Shown piece after piece: positions 18,636 to 28,166 of a stretch of DNA of 48,195 nt. The first letter of the stretch is position 1. Each line of letters begins with the position of its first letter. The notes beneath the pieces are model-generated. The model did not search any database. It was not told where the DNA came from and saw only the letters and a list, made by a program, of their open reading frames with translations. Origin of the DNA: an uncultured Fidelibacterota bacterium (GTDB taxonomy: Bacteria; Fidelibacterota; Marinisomatia; Marinisomatales; TCS55). Position numbers and translations under genes: made by a program. The stretch lies in NCBI GenBank assembly GCA_913009735.1, contig CAJVYU010000008.1, forward strand, positions 1 to 48,195, read 5' to 3'.

Positions 18636-19249
18636 CTTACGTTTTCCTTCAATATATCTTTTTTCCTTCTGAATTTAACCACCTTCGCAGGAGTTCCCAT
18701 TGCAATTGCATAATCTTCGATGTTTTTTGTCACGACGGAACCCGCACCCAAAATAACCCCATTCCCCACTTTAACACCATCTAAAATGGTCACATGTGCG
18801 CCGATCCATACATCGTCTCCGATCACAATTCCCTTTGCACTTAGCCCCTGATCGATCATCAATGAATCATTATCACTAAAATTGTGATTAAAGGCCACAA
18901 TACTGCAGTGGTTCGCAATCATGCAATTATCACCAATATTGACCCCCCCATTTCCATAAATTAATGAATAAGGGGCGACGGAGGAGTTCTTCCCTAAAAA
19001 AATATGCCCCCCATAAGCGTGTAAATAGGTATATTCTCTCACTTGAACATTCTCAGCAAGCCTAATGGCCACTTCTTCATCCGATTCTCCGTACAACATT
19101 GCACCTTTTAAGATAGACGCATTTCTGCAGAGAAATATTTTTCCCGCCCCATAAAGGTAAGCGCCGATATCAACATAATTTGTTTTATCAAATCCCTGCA
19201 ATTTCGGATATTTCAATTTGATAATCTCTCTTTTTAACAGGTCTAACAT
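18632..19249 (-). CDS. hexapeptide-repeat O-acyltransferase (CatB/WcaF-like)
   Basis: 205 residues of left-handed beta-helix, with isoleucine/valine-glycine hexapeptides running from about 55 to 190 (VNIGDNCMIANHCSIV, IVIGDDVWIGAHVTILDGV, VILGAGSVVTKNI) and the typical end IAMGTPAKVVK. The probable catalytic His is residue 122 in AFNHNF. Such enzymes acetylate or otherwise acylate sugars from acyl-CoA in the cytoplasm, so this one likely decorates a sugar of the polysaccharide made by the locus. The length and fold match the WcaF/NodL/maltose-acetyltransferase group; the sugar acceptor cannot be told. The ATG is preceded by GGTGA. Confidence 0.85.
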   Translation of the reverse strand: MLDLLKREIIKLKYPKLQGFDKTNYVDIGAYLYGAGKIFLCRNASILKGAMLYGESDEEVAIRLAENVQVREYTYLHAYGGHIFLGKNSSVAPYSLIYGNGGVNIGDNCMIANHCSIVAFNHNFSDNDSLMIDQGLSAKGIVIGDDVWIGAHVTILDGVKVGNGVILGAGSVVTKNIEDYAIAMGTPAKVVKFRRKKDILKENVR

Positions 19250-19365
19250 ATTTCAATCACCCATCATTTTGATGTACACCGCTGGACATTATCGTATTAT
19301 GGCTGACATTTTTGTTTTTTTCTGCAAAAATTTTGTTATCAACAAAAAATTGGACACAGCACCCC

Positions 19366-19384
19366 AATGCGCCTCTCGCGCATT
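19366..19384 (-). other. perfect 7-bp hairpin overlapping the stop codon of the GHL15-like gene
   Basis: AATGCGC and GCGCATT flank a five-base loop. The first two bases of the stop triplet at 19383-19385 (plus strand) lie in the stem. There is no T tract directly behind it, although T-rich runs and a second, very AT-rich inverted repeat follow within about 40 bases. It could be a weak terminator or an RNA-stability element. The whole gap 19250-19382 has no gene. Confidence 0.45.
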
Positions 19385-21107
19385 ACGGATTTATTTTTAC
19401 ATTTCGAGGTGCCGCCGGAGGCGTCGTATCTTGATTTTGTTTCGAACCCTTGTACACAAATTCAATGGCATCTGAAATCACAATACCATTTGCCTTATTT
19501 GTCAAACTCACATCTATTTTTGCGCCTTTTGAAATATAATAAATCCCCAGGCTATTCCATTTTCCATAATTTTTTGTCTGGTCAATTGTGCCTGAATGCA
19601 CAGGTGCGTTATTAATCAGGATGCGGTAAGGTACGTTTGAGGCCTCCTGATAATCATTCGGATATTTTCCATGCCAGCCATGCCACTCCAATATTTCATA
19701 ATAGCCGGACACACTTAATACCGGATTGTAATGTGCAATATTTTCACCGTTTCCGGGGGAAGAGAAAGCATAAGGAGAAGCAAAATCACCCCAGCCGTAA
19801 AATAGTGCATAGGCAGGATTGTCGGTTGTGATGTTATTTCTATCTTGCTGTGTCCATGTCCCCTGATAGTCCACCGGATTTTGACCCAGGGAAGTCATGT
19901 TCTTCGGCACATTGTCAATGACAATTGGAGTGATTAATGTAACCGGCTGTTTAAAGAGCATAATACCATCAATCGGCTGAAGTGTCACGGTGTCAAATTT
20001 TTTCCCATTATTAAAAACGGGATCTTGCTGTCCCTGAAACCGCCAATAAGGGCCGCCATGCAGTTGAGATGCCGAGACCGTCTTGGTTTGACCCGAGATA
20101 TTGGAAATAATAACACCCGTGTCATAATATCGAATCCACAGGTTTTCTTCAAGTGTCTGGGGAGGATCGGTGGGATAACCTAATTTTGCTTCATATTCAT
20201 CATGCAGGAATGTCCATCGATGGGCGTACGTCCCTTCATCGTGACCAAAAAATGCACCCACAATTTGTGCCGATGTGAAATCCGCTCTAAACACGGCCCC
20301 GTAGCCTTTTGCTTCGCTATTTGCATAATTCATTTGAGGCGAAACAGCATTTTTTAAAAGATCTAACGCCTTTTGCATATTCCAGGCTCTTGAAGCCACC
20401 GTTTCCTGCGTCCAGAATTCAAATCCATTCCCATTCAAATACGTCTCCCCCGATTCAAAAGCGAGAATCGGTTTCGGAGATAATGCACGCATATTTTCAA
20501 CCAATGTTTTTTTACCTTTTTCCCATCGTTCTTCGGCAATACTCGCACCGTCCGGTTTTCCATCCCCATCCAGATCCACATTATCCAGGTTTTTTACAAA
20601 CCATTTGAGTCTTTGAAACCAGGTATCAAAAAGAGAACCGTCAAAATAATTCCAATCTGTATTCTCGATCAAGAATTTGGCCAGAAATTGATTAAATCTT
20701 TGCGGTCCGTAGATGTAGTTCGCCACAGGGCATTCATTCGATAAATTTGTCATATATCCTCCCCAAAACGGCACCTTGCTCCCGTCCGCATAATGGATAT
20801 ACCATTCATCAGGCAAGGGTTTACCCGTTATATTCTTGATAATATTTCCCTCAAGAGCATCGTTGGCCGCCAAAAGAATCACATCCGGATTCTTCTCTTT
20901 TATCCTTTTGGCATCATCCGGATAATAATGCCTGATAATCACCATATTGTGATTTTTCCAAATGGTGGGACCCGCACCGGCCGGATAAAATGTGATCTGG
21001 CCAATCCTCGGAAATGGCGGATTAAAATCTTGTGCCCGGGAGATCTCAGCCGAAATAAGAACCATCCCGATTAAAAAGAGACCCTTCACTATTTTTTTCA
21101 AAGTCAT
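19383..21107 (-). CDS. exported GHL15-like putative glycoside hydrolase with golvesin-like domain
   Basis: 574 residues. Signal peptide about 1-25 (ends ISRAQ). Residues about 30-390 resemble the hypothetical glycosyl hydrolase family 15 (GHL15) barrel: FYPAGAGPTIWKNHN, IKEKNPDVILLAAND, NYFDGSLFD and the calcium-loop-like DLDGDGKPD (178-186) followed by the W-x-x-G region. Residues about 395-552 are a golvesin C-terminal-like beta domain (NVPYRILINN ... GKWNSLGIY ... VISDAIEFVYK). The protein then ends DTTPPAAPRNVKINP, the usual linker into a fibronectin III domain that is absent. It sits between the glycosyltransferases and the acyltransferase of the locus, 24 bp after a GT4 gene, so a role in trimming or processing the exported polysaccharide is plausible. 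The activity is unproven; catalytic acids could be Asp156 or Glu218, which is a guess. Confidence 0.75.
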   Translation of the reverse strand: MTLKKIVKGLFLIGMVLISAEISRAQDFNPPFPRIGQITFYPAGAGPTIWKNHNMVIIRHYYPDDAKRIKEKNPDVILLAANDALEGNIIKNITGKPLPDEWYIHYADGSKVPFWGGYMTNLSNECPVANYIYGPQRFNQFLAKFLIENTDWNYFDGSLFDTWFQRLKWFVKNLDNVDLDGDGKPDGASIAEERWEKGKKTLVENMRALSPKPILAFESGETYLNGNGFEFWTQETVASRAWNMQKALDLLKNAVSPQMNYANSEAKGYGAVFRADFTSAQIVGAFFGHDEGTYAHRWTFLHDEYEAKLGYPTDPPQTLEENLWIRYYDTGVIISNISGQTKTVSASQLHGGPYWRFQGQQDPVFNNGKKFDTVTLQPIDGIMLFKQPVTLITPIVIDNVPKNMTSLGQNPVDYQGTWTQQDRNNITTDNPAYALFYGWGDFASPYAFSSPGNGENIAHYNPVLSVSGYYEILEWHGWHGKYPNDYQEASNVPYRILINNAPVHSGTIDQTKNYGKWNSLGIYYISKGAKIDVSLTNKANGIVISDAIEFVYKGSKQNQDTTPPAAPRNVKINP

Positions 21108-21131
21108 ATCATAACCTTTTGCTTACCCATT

Positions 21132-22256
21132 CTAAAATGAGTCATATAAATACTCAAAATCCTGAACCATTTTATTCAGACTGAAATTATTCTCCACCAA
21201 CTGTCGCCCTTTTGCCCCTATTTTTTTCTGGTAATCGGGATTCTCGACTAATTTTCGAATGGCCTTTCTCAATAAATTGGAATCTTCCGGTGGAACAAGA
21301 TAACCCGTTTTGCCGGTCGAAATGATTTCGGGGATTCCCCCGACATTCGTACTCACCACAGGTTTTGAACAGGCCATGGCTTCTAAAAGCACATTGGGTA
21401 ATCCCTCCGATAATGAGGGCAATACAAATATATCGGACATTTTCAGTAAGTTCACCACATCCTTTCTAAAGCCTAAGAAACGGTAATGCGGTGAAAGTGA
21501 CAAGTTCTCCACCTGATTTTCCAATTTTCCCCGAAGCGTTCCGTCTCCTACAAAAACGATTTTTAGGGCCGGAAAATCTTTGATCAAATCTTTTGTCGCT
21601 TCGATAAGATATTTATGTCCTTTCACTTCTTCTAATCGCGCCACGGCTGAAATGACAATATCATCCTCGCGTATTCCAAATTCTGCTCTTTTTGAAACCC
21701 TCCCATTTTCCGAACTATTAAAAAGATCCGTATCGACGCCGTAATAAATGAGCTTTACTTTTTTGGGATTGATTTTTCGATTTAAGATAATGGAGATTTG
21801 AGTCTCTTTGGAAACCGCGATTATTCTGGAAACCATCTTCATTGAGAGACGATATCCAAAACGATGACGCGTTTTTGTGCGAAGCGGGTCATTTTCTCCG
21901 TGTGAGACGGTTTCCCAGGAAATGACATGTTTGACTCCGGCAAGTTTTGCAGCCATCGGCCCAATTAAATCGGCATATAAAAGAGTCGTTTGAACCAAAT
22001 CAATTTTATTTCTTTTAATATAATTTGCAACCTTAAAGATCAATGAAAAATCAAATGCGGATTTTTTTTCAAAAACAACCAGGCCATCGGCTGCTTTTTC
22101 AAATTCAGACTGCAGCGGCCCTCCCTGCCCGACACCGGCGACAAAAACCTTATATTTTTTCTTATCCAGACGCCGAATTAAGTCCAGAAGCTTCGTCTCG
22201 GCTCCGCCTATTGCAAAGCCATTTACCAACTGCAAGATATGAATTTTACTTTTCAT
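21132..22256 (-). CDS. GT4 family glycosyltransferase
   Basis: 374 residues with the two-Rossmann GT-B fold. N-terminal acceptor half: ILQLVNGFAIGGAE. C-terminal donor half: VARLEEVKGHKYLIEA, FVGDGTLRGKLE and the E-x7-E motif in SLSEGLPNVLLEAMA, followed by KPVVSTNVGGIPEII. It transfers a sugar from a nucleotide-sugar donor to the lipid-linked repeat unit at the inner face of the membrane; donor and linkage cannot be told. Its first 11 bases overlap the end of the deacetylase-like gene, so the two are translationally coupled. Length and motifs are typical of the family. Confidence 0.9.
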   Translation of the reverse strand: MKSKIHILQLVNGFAIGGAETKLLDLIRRLDKKKYKVFVAGVGQGGPLQSEFEKAADGLVVFEKKSAFDFSLIFKVANYIKRNKIDLVQTTLLYADLIGPMAAKLAGVKHVISWETVSHGENDPLRTKTRHRFGYRLSMKMVSRIIAVSKETQISIILNRKINPKKVKLIYYGVDTDLFNSSENGRVSKRAEFGIREDDIVISAVARLEEVKGHKYLIEATKDLIKDFPALKIVFVGDGTLRGKLENQVENLSLSPHYRFLGFRKDVVNLLKMSDIFVLPSLSEGLPNVLLEAMACSKPVVSTNVGGIPEIISTGKTGYLVPPEDSNLLRKAIRKLVENPDYQKKIGAKGRQLVENNFSLNKMVQDFEYLYDSF

Positions 22257-23421
22257 TTTTTAAATCAATCTTAAATTTCATATTTCTATACGGTTTTATT
22301 AAAAAATCACGAAAATCCTCGGGGTTCCCTTCAAGACCGGCTTCTGCCGCTTTGGCAATATTATAGGCTTCGCGAGCCGAAACATAATGGAGTTGATAAT
22401 TTTTACCGTCATTAAAATTATCTTCAAGATAGGTAAATAATCTTTCAGCCCACTCATCGTAATTTACAATTGAATTTTCGTTCCGCGCACCGTGGGTATG
22501 TACTTTCACAAAAATCCATTCGGGTTGATTTTTTACATGGATCCCGGCAGCAATCCATCTGCGAATACGATAGTCAAACGGAAGATCTTTTTTGTCTAAA
22601 TTTGATTTTTCAATAATGGAATGGCTATTGAAAATATTATTAAAATAAATGTCCACAGGGCCCGTGAACATCAATAGATCTCCCTGCGCCTTTCCGCCCT
22701 TTTTCATGGAAAACCCTGTGTTAAAGGATTTGGGCCTCTCCGGATCATCTTTAGCATAGTAAAGGGCATTTATCTTTCGGGATTGTGATTGAATCCCTGA
22801 AGGCATGGTAAAATCAGCGTAACACCCTGTTTCATTCAGAATCTGAAGTTCATTATTTACACCGCAATATTTGCCGCCCATCGAATTGTCCAGTGCCCAC
22901 TTGCCGTGAATAAAACCATAAGTGCTTTTCGGATTTTCTTCTGCCGTAATCAGTGCGCCGAATTGATTATAAAATCGCTTAAGTTTTTCAATATGTTTTC
23001 TCAAGGTATCCGAATTATGAACATCTGAAAAGATAGAATTTTCTGACAAACCGTGATGAATATGCAATTCAATTTCGCCAAAATTTTCAAAACAAAGTCC
23101 GGACAATTGCTGTAGGAATTGGGCATCATATTCTTTAAGCTTCCAATCTTCTATAAGATAAAACCAGGTATGTTTTGGATGATTTCGATTGGAATCATGA
23201 TGCCTTCTGGCAAATTTCGGATATTTTTCCAGCCAATCATTCACACGTTGTTCTGCTATTTCCGGAATTCTCGTATTCTCCCACGGCTCGAAATGATCCA
23301 CATAAAGAAACATGATATGAATCGGTTTTCCGGCTAATCGTCGAATGAGAAGTCTCTGAATCTTCTGCCATGGAAGATTTATCAGAAAAACTTTGTTCAG
23401 CAATTTGGAATGAACAGACAC
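22246..23421 (-). CDS. uncharacterised NodB/polysaccharide-deacetylase-like protein
   Basis: 391 residues. I do not recognise a named family. The motif order resembles the carbohydrate esterase 4 (NodB) fold: an acidic YVDHFEP (40-46) after the first strand, ELHIHHG (118-124) in place of the zinc-binding H-x3-H, GFIHGKWALDNS (169-180), GCYADFTMPS (199-208, where deacetylases have G-(F/Y)-x-D-F) and VKVHTHG (305-311) like the last His motif. No signal peptide is evident, so it may be cytoplasmic. If active it would remove acetyl groups from a sugar or lipid-linked intermediate. It overlaps the following GT4 gene by 11 bp. The start is uncertain: the GTG at 23421 has no good ribosome site. Confidence 0.7.
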   Translation of the reverse strand: MSVHSKLLNKVFLINLPWQKIQRLLIRRLAGKPIHIMFLYVDHFEPWENTRIPEIAEQRVNDWLEKYPKFARRHHDSNRNHPKHTWFYLIEDWKLKEYDAQFLQQLSGLCFENFGEIELHIHHGLSENSIFSDVHNSDTLRKHIEKLKRFYNQFGALITAEENPKSTYGFIHGKWALDNSMGGKYCGVNNELQILNETGCYADFTMPSGIQSQSRKINALYYAKDDPERPKSFNTGFSMKKGGKAQGDLLMFTGPVDIYFNNIFNSHSIIEKSNLDKKDLPFDYRIRRWIAAGIHVKNQPEWIFVKVHTHGARNENSIVNYDEWAERLFTYLEDNFNDGKNYQLHYVSAREAYNIAKAAEAGLEGNPEDFRDFLIKPYRNMKFKIDLKNEK

Positions 23422-23440
23422 GAGTATTCGTTGGCCCTGA

Positions 23441-24646
23441 TTAATTTAACAGTTGTTCACACAAAACAGATAATTCTTTTGCTTTCCGGGACCATGTGTG
23501 TTTTTCAGCAATGAGTTTCCGGGCATTTTCGCCCATCGATTTTCTTAAATTCTCATCTTTAATCAACAGCAATATTTTGTCAAGCATGTCATCCACATCA
23601 CCGGGACTGCATAAGAAACCATTATGGCCGTCCGTTATAATCTCAGAAATTTGCCCAAGTTTCGACGCGACCACCGGTTTACCGGCAGCCATATATTCAT
23701 AAATCTTTACAGGAGAATAATAAAAAAAATCAAGATTCGGATAAGGGGCCAGGACAATATCCATTGCGGAAATATATTCGGGAATATTCTCGTGCGGTAC
23801 AAATCCGGTCAGGATCACTTTCCCTTGCAGTTTATTTTCACTAATATGTTTTTGAAAAAGTTGACGCATAGGCCCCCCCTGTCCAACCATCAAGAATTTG
23901 ACTTCCTTTCCGGTTTTTATCACTCCATTTATCAAAGAGATAAGATTTTCCACACCGTGCCAATAATGGAAAGATCCGACAAACCCTATTACAACATGAC
24001 CGGTTAAGTCATATTTTTGTGCAATCTTCCCATTGTTTTGAATGCGTGTAAATTTATCAATATCCGCGCCATTTGTAATAACGTGCATTTTCCCCGGGTC
24101 AATTCCACGCTTTATATAATAGTGCTTTAATATGTTGGATACGGTAAACTTTTCATTGACAAGACGAATAGTTAAGCGCTCGAGTAACTTAAGCAGCCAA
24201 ATTTGCGTCCAATAGTATTTATGAAATGTTATGAATTCATACACCTCAGGGCTGTCAACCTCTAACAGGATTGGAATGCGATAATATTTTGCGAGCAAAA
24301 TGGAAGAGAAGAAATAAGCATCCAATCTTGAAATCAATAAATCCGGCTTTTCCTTTTTAAGAATTTTATTTTCTTCCCGGAGATACTTAATATTACTCAA
24401 ATATTGATTGGGCTCGTGGAGATATTTATCGAAACGATGTTTTAATCTTTCACGGAAATTAATCAATGCGTTCCCGCCATCGTCCCCGTCTTCCGGCTGT
24501 CGATTTCTCCAATATAGTTTTACGTCGTACCCCAATTGAGATAATCCGTGCATTAGTTCAATTCCCTTTATCGTCGATCCAATTGAGATCCCCCAAATAT
24601 CATAAAGGTAACTAAAATAGAGTATCTTTTTTTTTCTTTTCGACAT
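23441..24646 (-). CDS. GT4 family glycosyltransferase
   Basis: 401 residues, GT-B fold. Donor half: VVIGFVGSFHYWHGVENLI, FLMVGQGGPMRQLF and a variant catalytic stretch SPVKIYEYMAAGKPVVAS, where only the second Glu of the E-x7-E motif is kept. N-terminal half: YFSYLYDIWGISIGSTIKG. The single-Glu variant is common in GT4 enzymes. It lies between the methyltransferase (14-bp gap) and the deacetylase-like gene, inside the sugar-assembly block. Donor and acceptor unknown. Confidence 0.87.
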   Translation of the reverse strand: MSKRKKKILYFSYLYDIWGISIGSTIKGIELMHGLSQLGYDVKLYWRNRQPEDGDDGGNALINFRERLKHRFDKYLHEPNQYLSNIKYLREENKILKKEKPDLLISRLDAYFFSSILLAKYYRIPILLEVDSPEVYEFITFHKYYWTQIWLLKLLERLTIRLVNEKFTVSNILKHYYIKRGIDPGKMHVITNGADIDKFTRIQNNGKIAQKYDLTGHVVIGFVGSFHYWHGVENLISLINGVIKTGKEVKFLMVGQGGPMRQLFQKHISENKLQGKVILTGFVPHENIPEYISAMDIVLAPYPNLDFFYYSPVKIYEYMAAGKPVVASKLGQISEIITDGHNGFLCSPGDVDDMLDKILLLIKDENLRKSMGENARKLIAEKHTWSRKAKELSVLCEQLLN

Positions 24647-24660
24647 AAAAATTCGCTTCC

Positions 24661-25476
24661 TTAATCGGCTTTTTGGGCCAAAATTACCAGACTTCCTTTT
24701 CCATCATCAGTCAACAGATTACCCACATACGTTAAGAATTTTAAAATAGGCAAAAATAACCCGTATAACACAAATATTTTTGAAGAAATAAGAATCTCCC
24801 CAAGTTGCCAGGCAAACGCCTGTAAAAAACCGCCATCTGTTCTGGTATAAATAATTTTAAATCCAATATTTTCTAAAATATTTTTCATCTCATCCAGGGT
24901 ATAAACTTCACCGATATGTTCCTCCTCTTCCCATTCGGACAATTCCTTAAAAAAGTATTTTGGGAAGAATGGTTTCATTTCGATGTTCGACGGCATTTGA
25001 ATATGCAGATGGCCGTTCGGCTTAAGGGCATTGTAAAAATTCTTTAAAACGATTTTATTGTTCTCGATATGCTCCAAAACATGAATAGAAAAAATGAAAT
25101 CATATTTATTTTTTTCATCGAGAAGTCTAAGATCCTTTGCATGGAATTCTGTGTTGCCAAGACCGGATAACTCTCGGATTCGGTTGCAAACTTTAATATT
25201 GTCTCCCAATTCGTGCAAATTCGGATCGCTCAAGTCCCACCCTTCAATGTGAACTTGAGGAAATCTTTCGGCCAGATAAAAAGTAAAATCTCCCTTTCCA
25301 CACCCCGCATCCAGAACTGTTGAGAATTTAATATGTTTAACAGCCCGTTTAAAATGATAAAAAAAATTATACGCAGTGAGGGAGACACAGCCCAAAATTT
25401 TGACATAGAGTGTACTCGCAATACCACCGGCTAAAATCCTTTTGTGATAGACTTCCCACTTTCCAAATCTAGCCAT
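24661..25476 (-). CDS. class I SAM-dependent methyltransferase
   Basis: 271 residues. Motif I is VLDAGCGKGDF (54-64), an acidic ribose-binding residue follows in GWDLSDP (about 79-85), and the Methyltransf_11/23-type FSIHVLEHIENN (129-140) and LKPNGHLHIQMP (151-162) complete the fold. The C-terminus has a hydrophobic stretch (about 225-250, LISSKIFVLYGLFLPILKFL) that may touch the membrane. It probably methylates a sugar or a chain end of the polysaccharide, a modification often used to stop chain growth; that role is inference. It overlaps the preceding GT4 gene by 8 bp. Confidence 0.85.
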   Translation of the reverse strand: MARFGKWEVYHKRILAGGIASTLYVKILGCVSLTAYNFFYHFKRAVKHIKFSTVLDAGCGKGDFTFYLAERFPQVHIEGWDLSDPNLHELGDNIKVCNRIRELSGLGNTEFHAKDLRLLDEKNKYDFIFSIHVLEHIENNKIVLKNFYNALKPNGHLHIQMPSNIEMKPFFPKYFFKELSEWEEEEHIGEVYTLDEMKNILENIGFKIIYTRTDGGFLQAFAWQLGEILISSKIFVLYGLFLPILKFLTYVGNLLTDDGKGSLVILAQKAD

Positions 25477-26719
25477 ATATCAATTCCCTATACATTTTCA
25501 TCATCTCTTTATAATGATATTCCGGACTAAACTCTTGTTCCGCTTTTGCCCTGGCATTTTTCCCAAATTCAACAATTTTATCCATATCATCCCAGAGATT
25601 TTTGATTTTCCCGGCAAGATCTGCTTCGTCTCCGGCATCAAATAAAAATCCGTTTAAGTCATGATCAACCAATTCCGAAATCCCGCCAATATCCGCCCCA
25701 ATGACCGGTTTTCCCATTGAGAAGGACTCATAAATAACTAACGGTGAATTATCGTACCATTCGGAAGGTACAACGATGAATTTGGATCGAGAGACAAGCT
25801 GTTTTAGTTCATCGCCCCACTTGTTTCCTGCAAAATGGATGTTATTTAATCGATTCGATGCCGCAAATTCGACCAGCTCCTTTTTTTGCGGACCATCACC
25901 AACAACGACTAATTTGATTTCAGGCCATTTTTTCATTGCTTTTAATAAGGTTAAAATCCCTTTTTCTCTGGAAAGACGCCCATAATACAGGATGTAGTTC
26001 TCCATTTCTGCAGAAAAAGGATAATCAGCAATATTAATTGTATAATATAATTTTCTGATCTTTTTTGCATCCAAACCCCCCTGAATTAATTTTTCCCCCA
26101 TAAAGCGACTTGGTACATGGAAAATATCAACATTGTTTTTATAACTTTTTAGTGCCTTGTGCAGAGAGGCTTCCAAAAAGAGAATTGCCCCATCTATTGA
26201 TGAATCTTTATGACATTTTTCAAAGATGGGGTGGTAAAAATACCCATCCAGACATTTTTCACAAATGGATCCCGTTCTCATATTATAAAGACGATAATTG
26301 GGGCAGACTAACTTATATTGATGGATTGTTTGGAAAACGGGGATTCCATGTCTTTTTAACGAAAACAAAATTGAAGGTGAAATTTGGTGATCGATCATGT
26401 GCAGGTGTGCAATGTCCGGTTTAACTTTATTGATTAGTTTCTCAATTTTTTTCTGTGCTTCTCCGGAGAATAAAATTCGCCCAACAATTTTCGGCCATTT
26501 CTTCGCCTTTTCCCATTTCGATAATCCGTTAAATTCGATCTCATTCACAAAATAAGGTTCATATTTCGAAGGATAATTCTGAGAATTTGCCACCGAAAAG
26601 GGAAATACTTCGTTGCCCTGTTTTTCTAATATTTTTTTTAATTCAAAGAAATATCTTTCGGCACCCCCTTTTATAAAGTAATATTTATCGACCATTAAGA
26701 TTTTTACAGGACGGGGCAC
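25469..26719 (-). CDS. GT4 family glycosyltransferase with Cys-rich loop
   Basis: 416 residues, GT-B fold. Start region ILMVDKYYFIKGGAERYFFE. A cysteine cluster in the N-terminal half (LVCPNYRLYN ... ICEKCLDGYFYHPIFEKC) is typical of one GT4 subgroup that may bind a metal structurally. Donor half: YYGRLSREKGILTLLKA, VVVGDGPQKKEL, SEWYDNSPLVIYESFSMG. The start is likely the GTG at 26719, one base after the TAA of the upstream flippase gene; the ATG eight codons in is an alternative but would cut the first strand. It overlaps the methyltransferase gene. Sugar specificity unknown. Confidence 0.88.
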   Translation of the reverse strand: MPRPVKILMVDKYYFIKGGAERYFFELKKILEKQGNEVFPFSVANSQNYPSKYEPYFVNEIEFNGLSKWEKAKKWPKIVGRILFSGEAQKKIEKLINKVKPDIAHLHMIDHQISPSILFSLKRHGIPVFQTIHQYKLVCPNYRLYNMRTGSICEKCLDGYFYHPIFEKCHKDSSIDGAILFLEASLHKALKSYKNNVDIFHVPSRFMGEKLIQGGLDAKKIRKLYYTINIADYPFSAEMENYILYYGRLSREKGILTLLKAMKKWPEIKLVVVGDGPQKKELVEFAASNRLNNIHFAGNKWGDELKQLVSRSKFIVVPSEWYDNSPLVIYESFSMGKPVIGADIGGISELVDHDLNGFLFDAGDEADLAGKIKNLWDDMDKIVEFGKNARAKAEQEFSPEYHYKEMMKMYRELIYG

Positions 26720-26720
26720 T

Positions 26721-28151
26721 TTACAGCTCGACGTTTTTATTGTGCGCGGGAATAAGCAATATTTCTTCTAAAGTAAATCCTTTGATTAAATATAAACTGA
26801 TAAGGTAGATCAGTCCGGCAAATGAAATCGCGAGCAAAACATGAATTCCCGGAGTAAGCAGTAAAAAGATAGTCATAATTGTTGTTGAAAAAATCGATTT
26901 AAAAATGAAAGAAATTTCCTGCAGGGCAGAAATTTTTCTCCATGTGTAAGTGAAGCAAATAATAAATATCGCCAATTCAGTAAATGTCGTGGCAATAGCC
27001 GCGCCCACATAAGAATATTTCAAAATAAAATAATAATTAAATACAATATTTAAAAACAGCGCTACGACCAAAATTGAAACCAGTTTTTTTTGGTTATTTG
27101 TTGCATTAAAAAACCATGCAAAGTAAGTATTAAAAAATATTAATCCGCCACTCCAGATTAATATTTTGAGTGCGATACTTGCATTGGCAAACTCCTGTCC
27201 AAAAACCAGAAGGATAATCTTATCCGATAATACCACAGTGCCGGCCACCATGGGCAATGCAGCATAAAATAGATACTTAAATCCGCGGGAATATAGTTCC
27301 TGAAATTTCTCTTTTGACCGGGTCACTTCAATTGAAATTGCAGGAAAAAGAGCAATGGCCAGAACCGTAGGAATCACATTCGTAAAGTTCACTAATTTGA
27401 AAGCGGATGAATACCATCCCACAATTTGAGAAGTTTCCATCCATGATAAAATTAAAATACCCAAATTATTATAAACATTCGATAGAATTAGCGCAATCCC
27501 GAATGGAATAGCTATAATGATCAACTTTTTCCCATATTTAAAATCAATTTTAAATTTTGGATTAAAAAATTCCTTTTTCAGGATTCTGGCACTGAAAACG
27601 ATGCTGATTAAGCCGCCAACCACAAAAACGCCGCAAAATGGCAATAACCCCCACCCTTTTAAAAGGACAAAAATCCCCAATCCTGTTGTCATTATTTTCT
27701 CCAGCACAATTACAATTGTATCGTATTTCATCACCTGAAGTGCTCTGAATACACTCGTAATCAACTGGACGTTGGATTGTAACAACCCATACAACCCAAA
27801 AATTAAAATTGCGATTTTTGTATCGTTTTGGTAGGGGCTCAAAATCAAGAACACAATTAATAACAGCACATTTGCAGGGATGAGGATGAGTTTAACACCT
27901 AAAGCTTTTGAAAAATAGGACTCGGCATCGTGTGTAAATTTGGCCATTTCACGAGTAATATAAATATTTATGCCCAAATCATTCGCAAGCAAGATGAAAT
28001 ACATGATTGTTGAAGCCAATGCATATTTCCCAAATTCTGAATCCCCCAAATAACGTGCCGCAAATAACATTAAAAGGAATGCCAATGCCATCTGAATCGC
28101 CTGGCCTACAAACACAAAATAAGTATTTTTTTTAATTACGCTTTGTGTCAT
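26721..28151 (-). CDS. Wzx-type lipid-linked oligosaccharide flippase
   Basis: 476 residues, almost entirely hydrophobic, with about 12-14 membrane helices of the MATE/MOP polysaccharide-synthesis family. Marker stretches: FVGQAIQMALAFLLMLFAARYLG at the start, REMAKF after the second helix, and WFFNATNNQKKL in the middle of the C-terminal half. It flips undecaprenyl-linked repeat units from the cytoplasmic to the periplasmic face. It sits next to the O-antigen ligase/polymerase-type gene (15-bp gap), the usual Wzx-Wzy pairing, which supports Wzy-dependent assembly of the glycan made by this locus. Confidence 0.9.
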   Translation of the reverse strand: MTQSVIKKNTYFVFVGQAIQMALAFLLMLFAARYLGDSEFGKYALASTIMYFILLANDLGINIYITREMAKFTHDAESYFSKALGVKLILIPANVLLLIVFLILSPYQNDTKIAILIFGLYGLLQSNVQLITSVFRALQVMKYDTIVIVLEKIMTTGLGIFVLLKGWGLLPFCGVFVVGGLISIVFSARILKKEFFNPKFKIDFKYGKKLIIIAIPFGIALILSNVYNNLGILILSWMETSQIVGWYSSAFKLVNFTNVIPTVLAIALFPAISIEVTRSKEKFQELYSRGFKYLFYAALPMVAGTVVLSDKIILLVFGQEFANASIALKILIWSGGLIFFNTYFAWFFNATNNQKKLVSILVVALFLNIVFNYYFILKYSYVGAAIATTFTELAIFIICFTYTWRKISALQEISFIFKSIFSTTIMTIFLLLTPGIHVLLAISFAGLIYLISLYLIKGFTLEEILLIPAHNKNVEL

Positions 28152-28166
28152 ATTATTATCTCTAAA

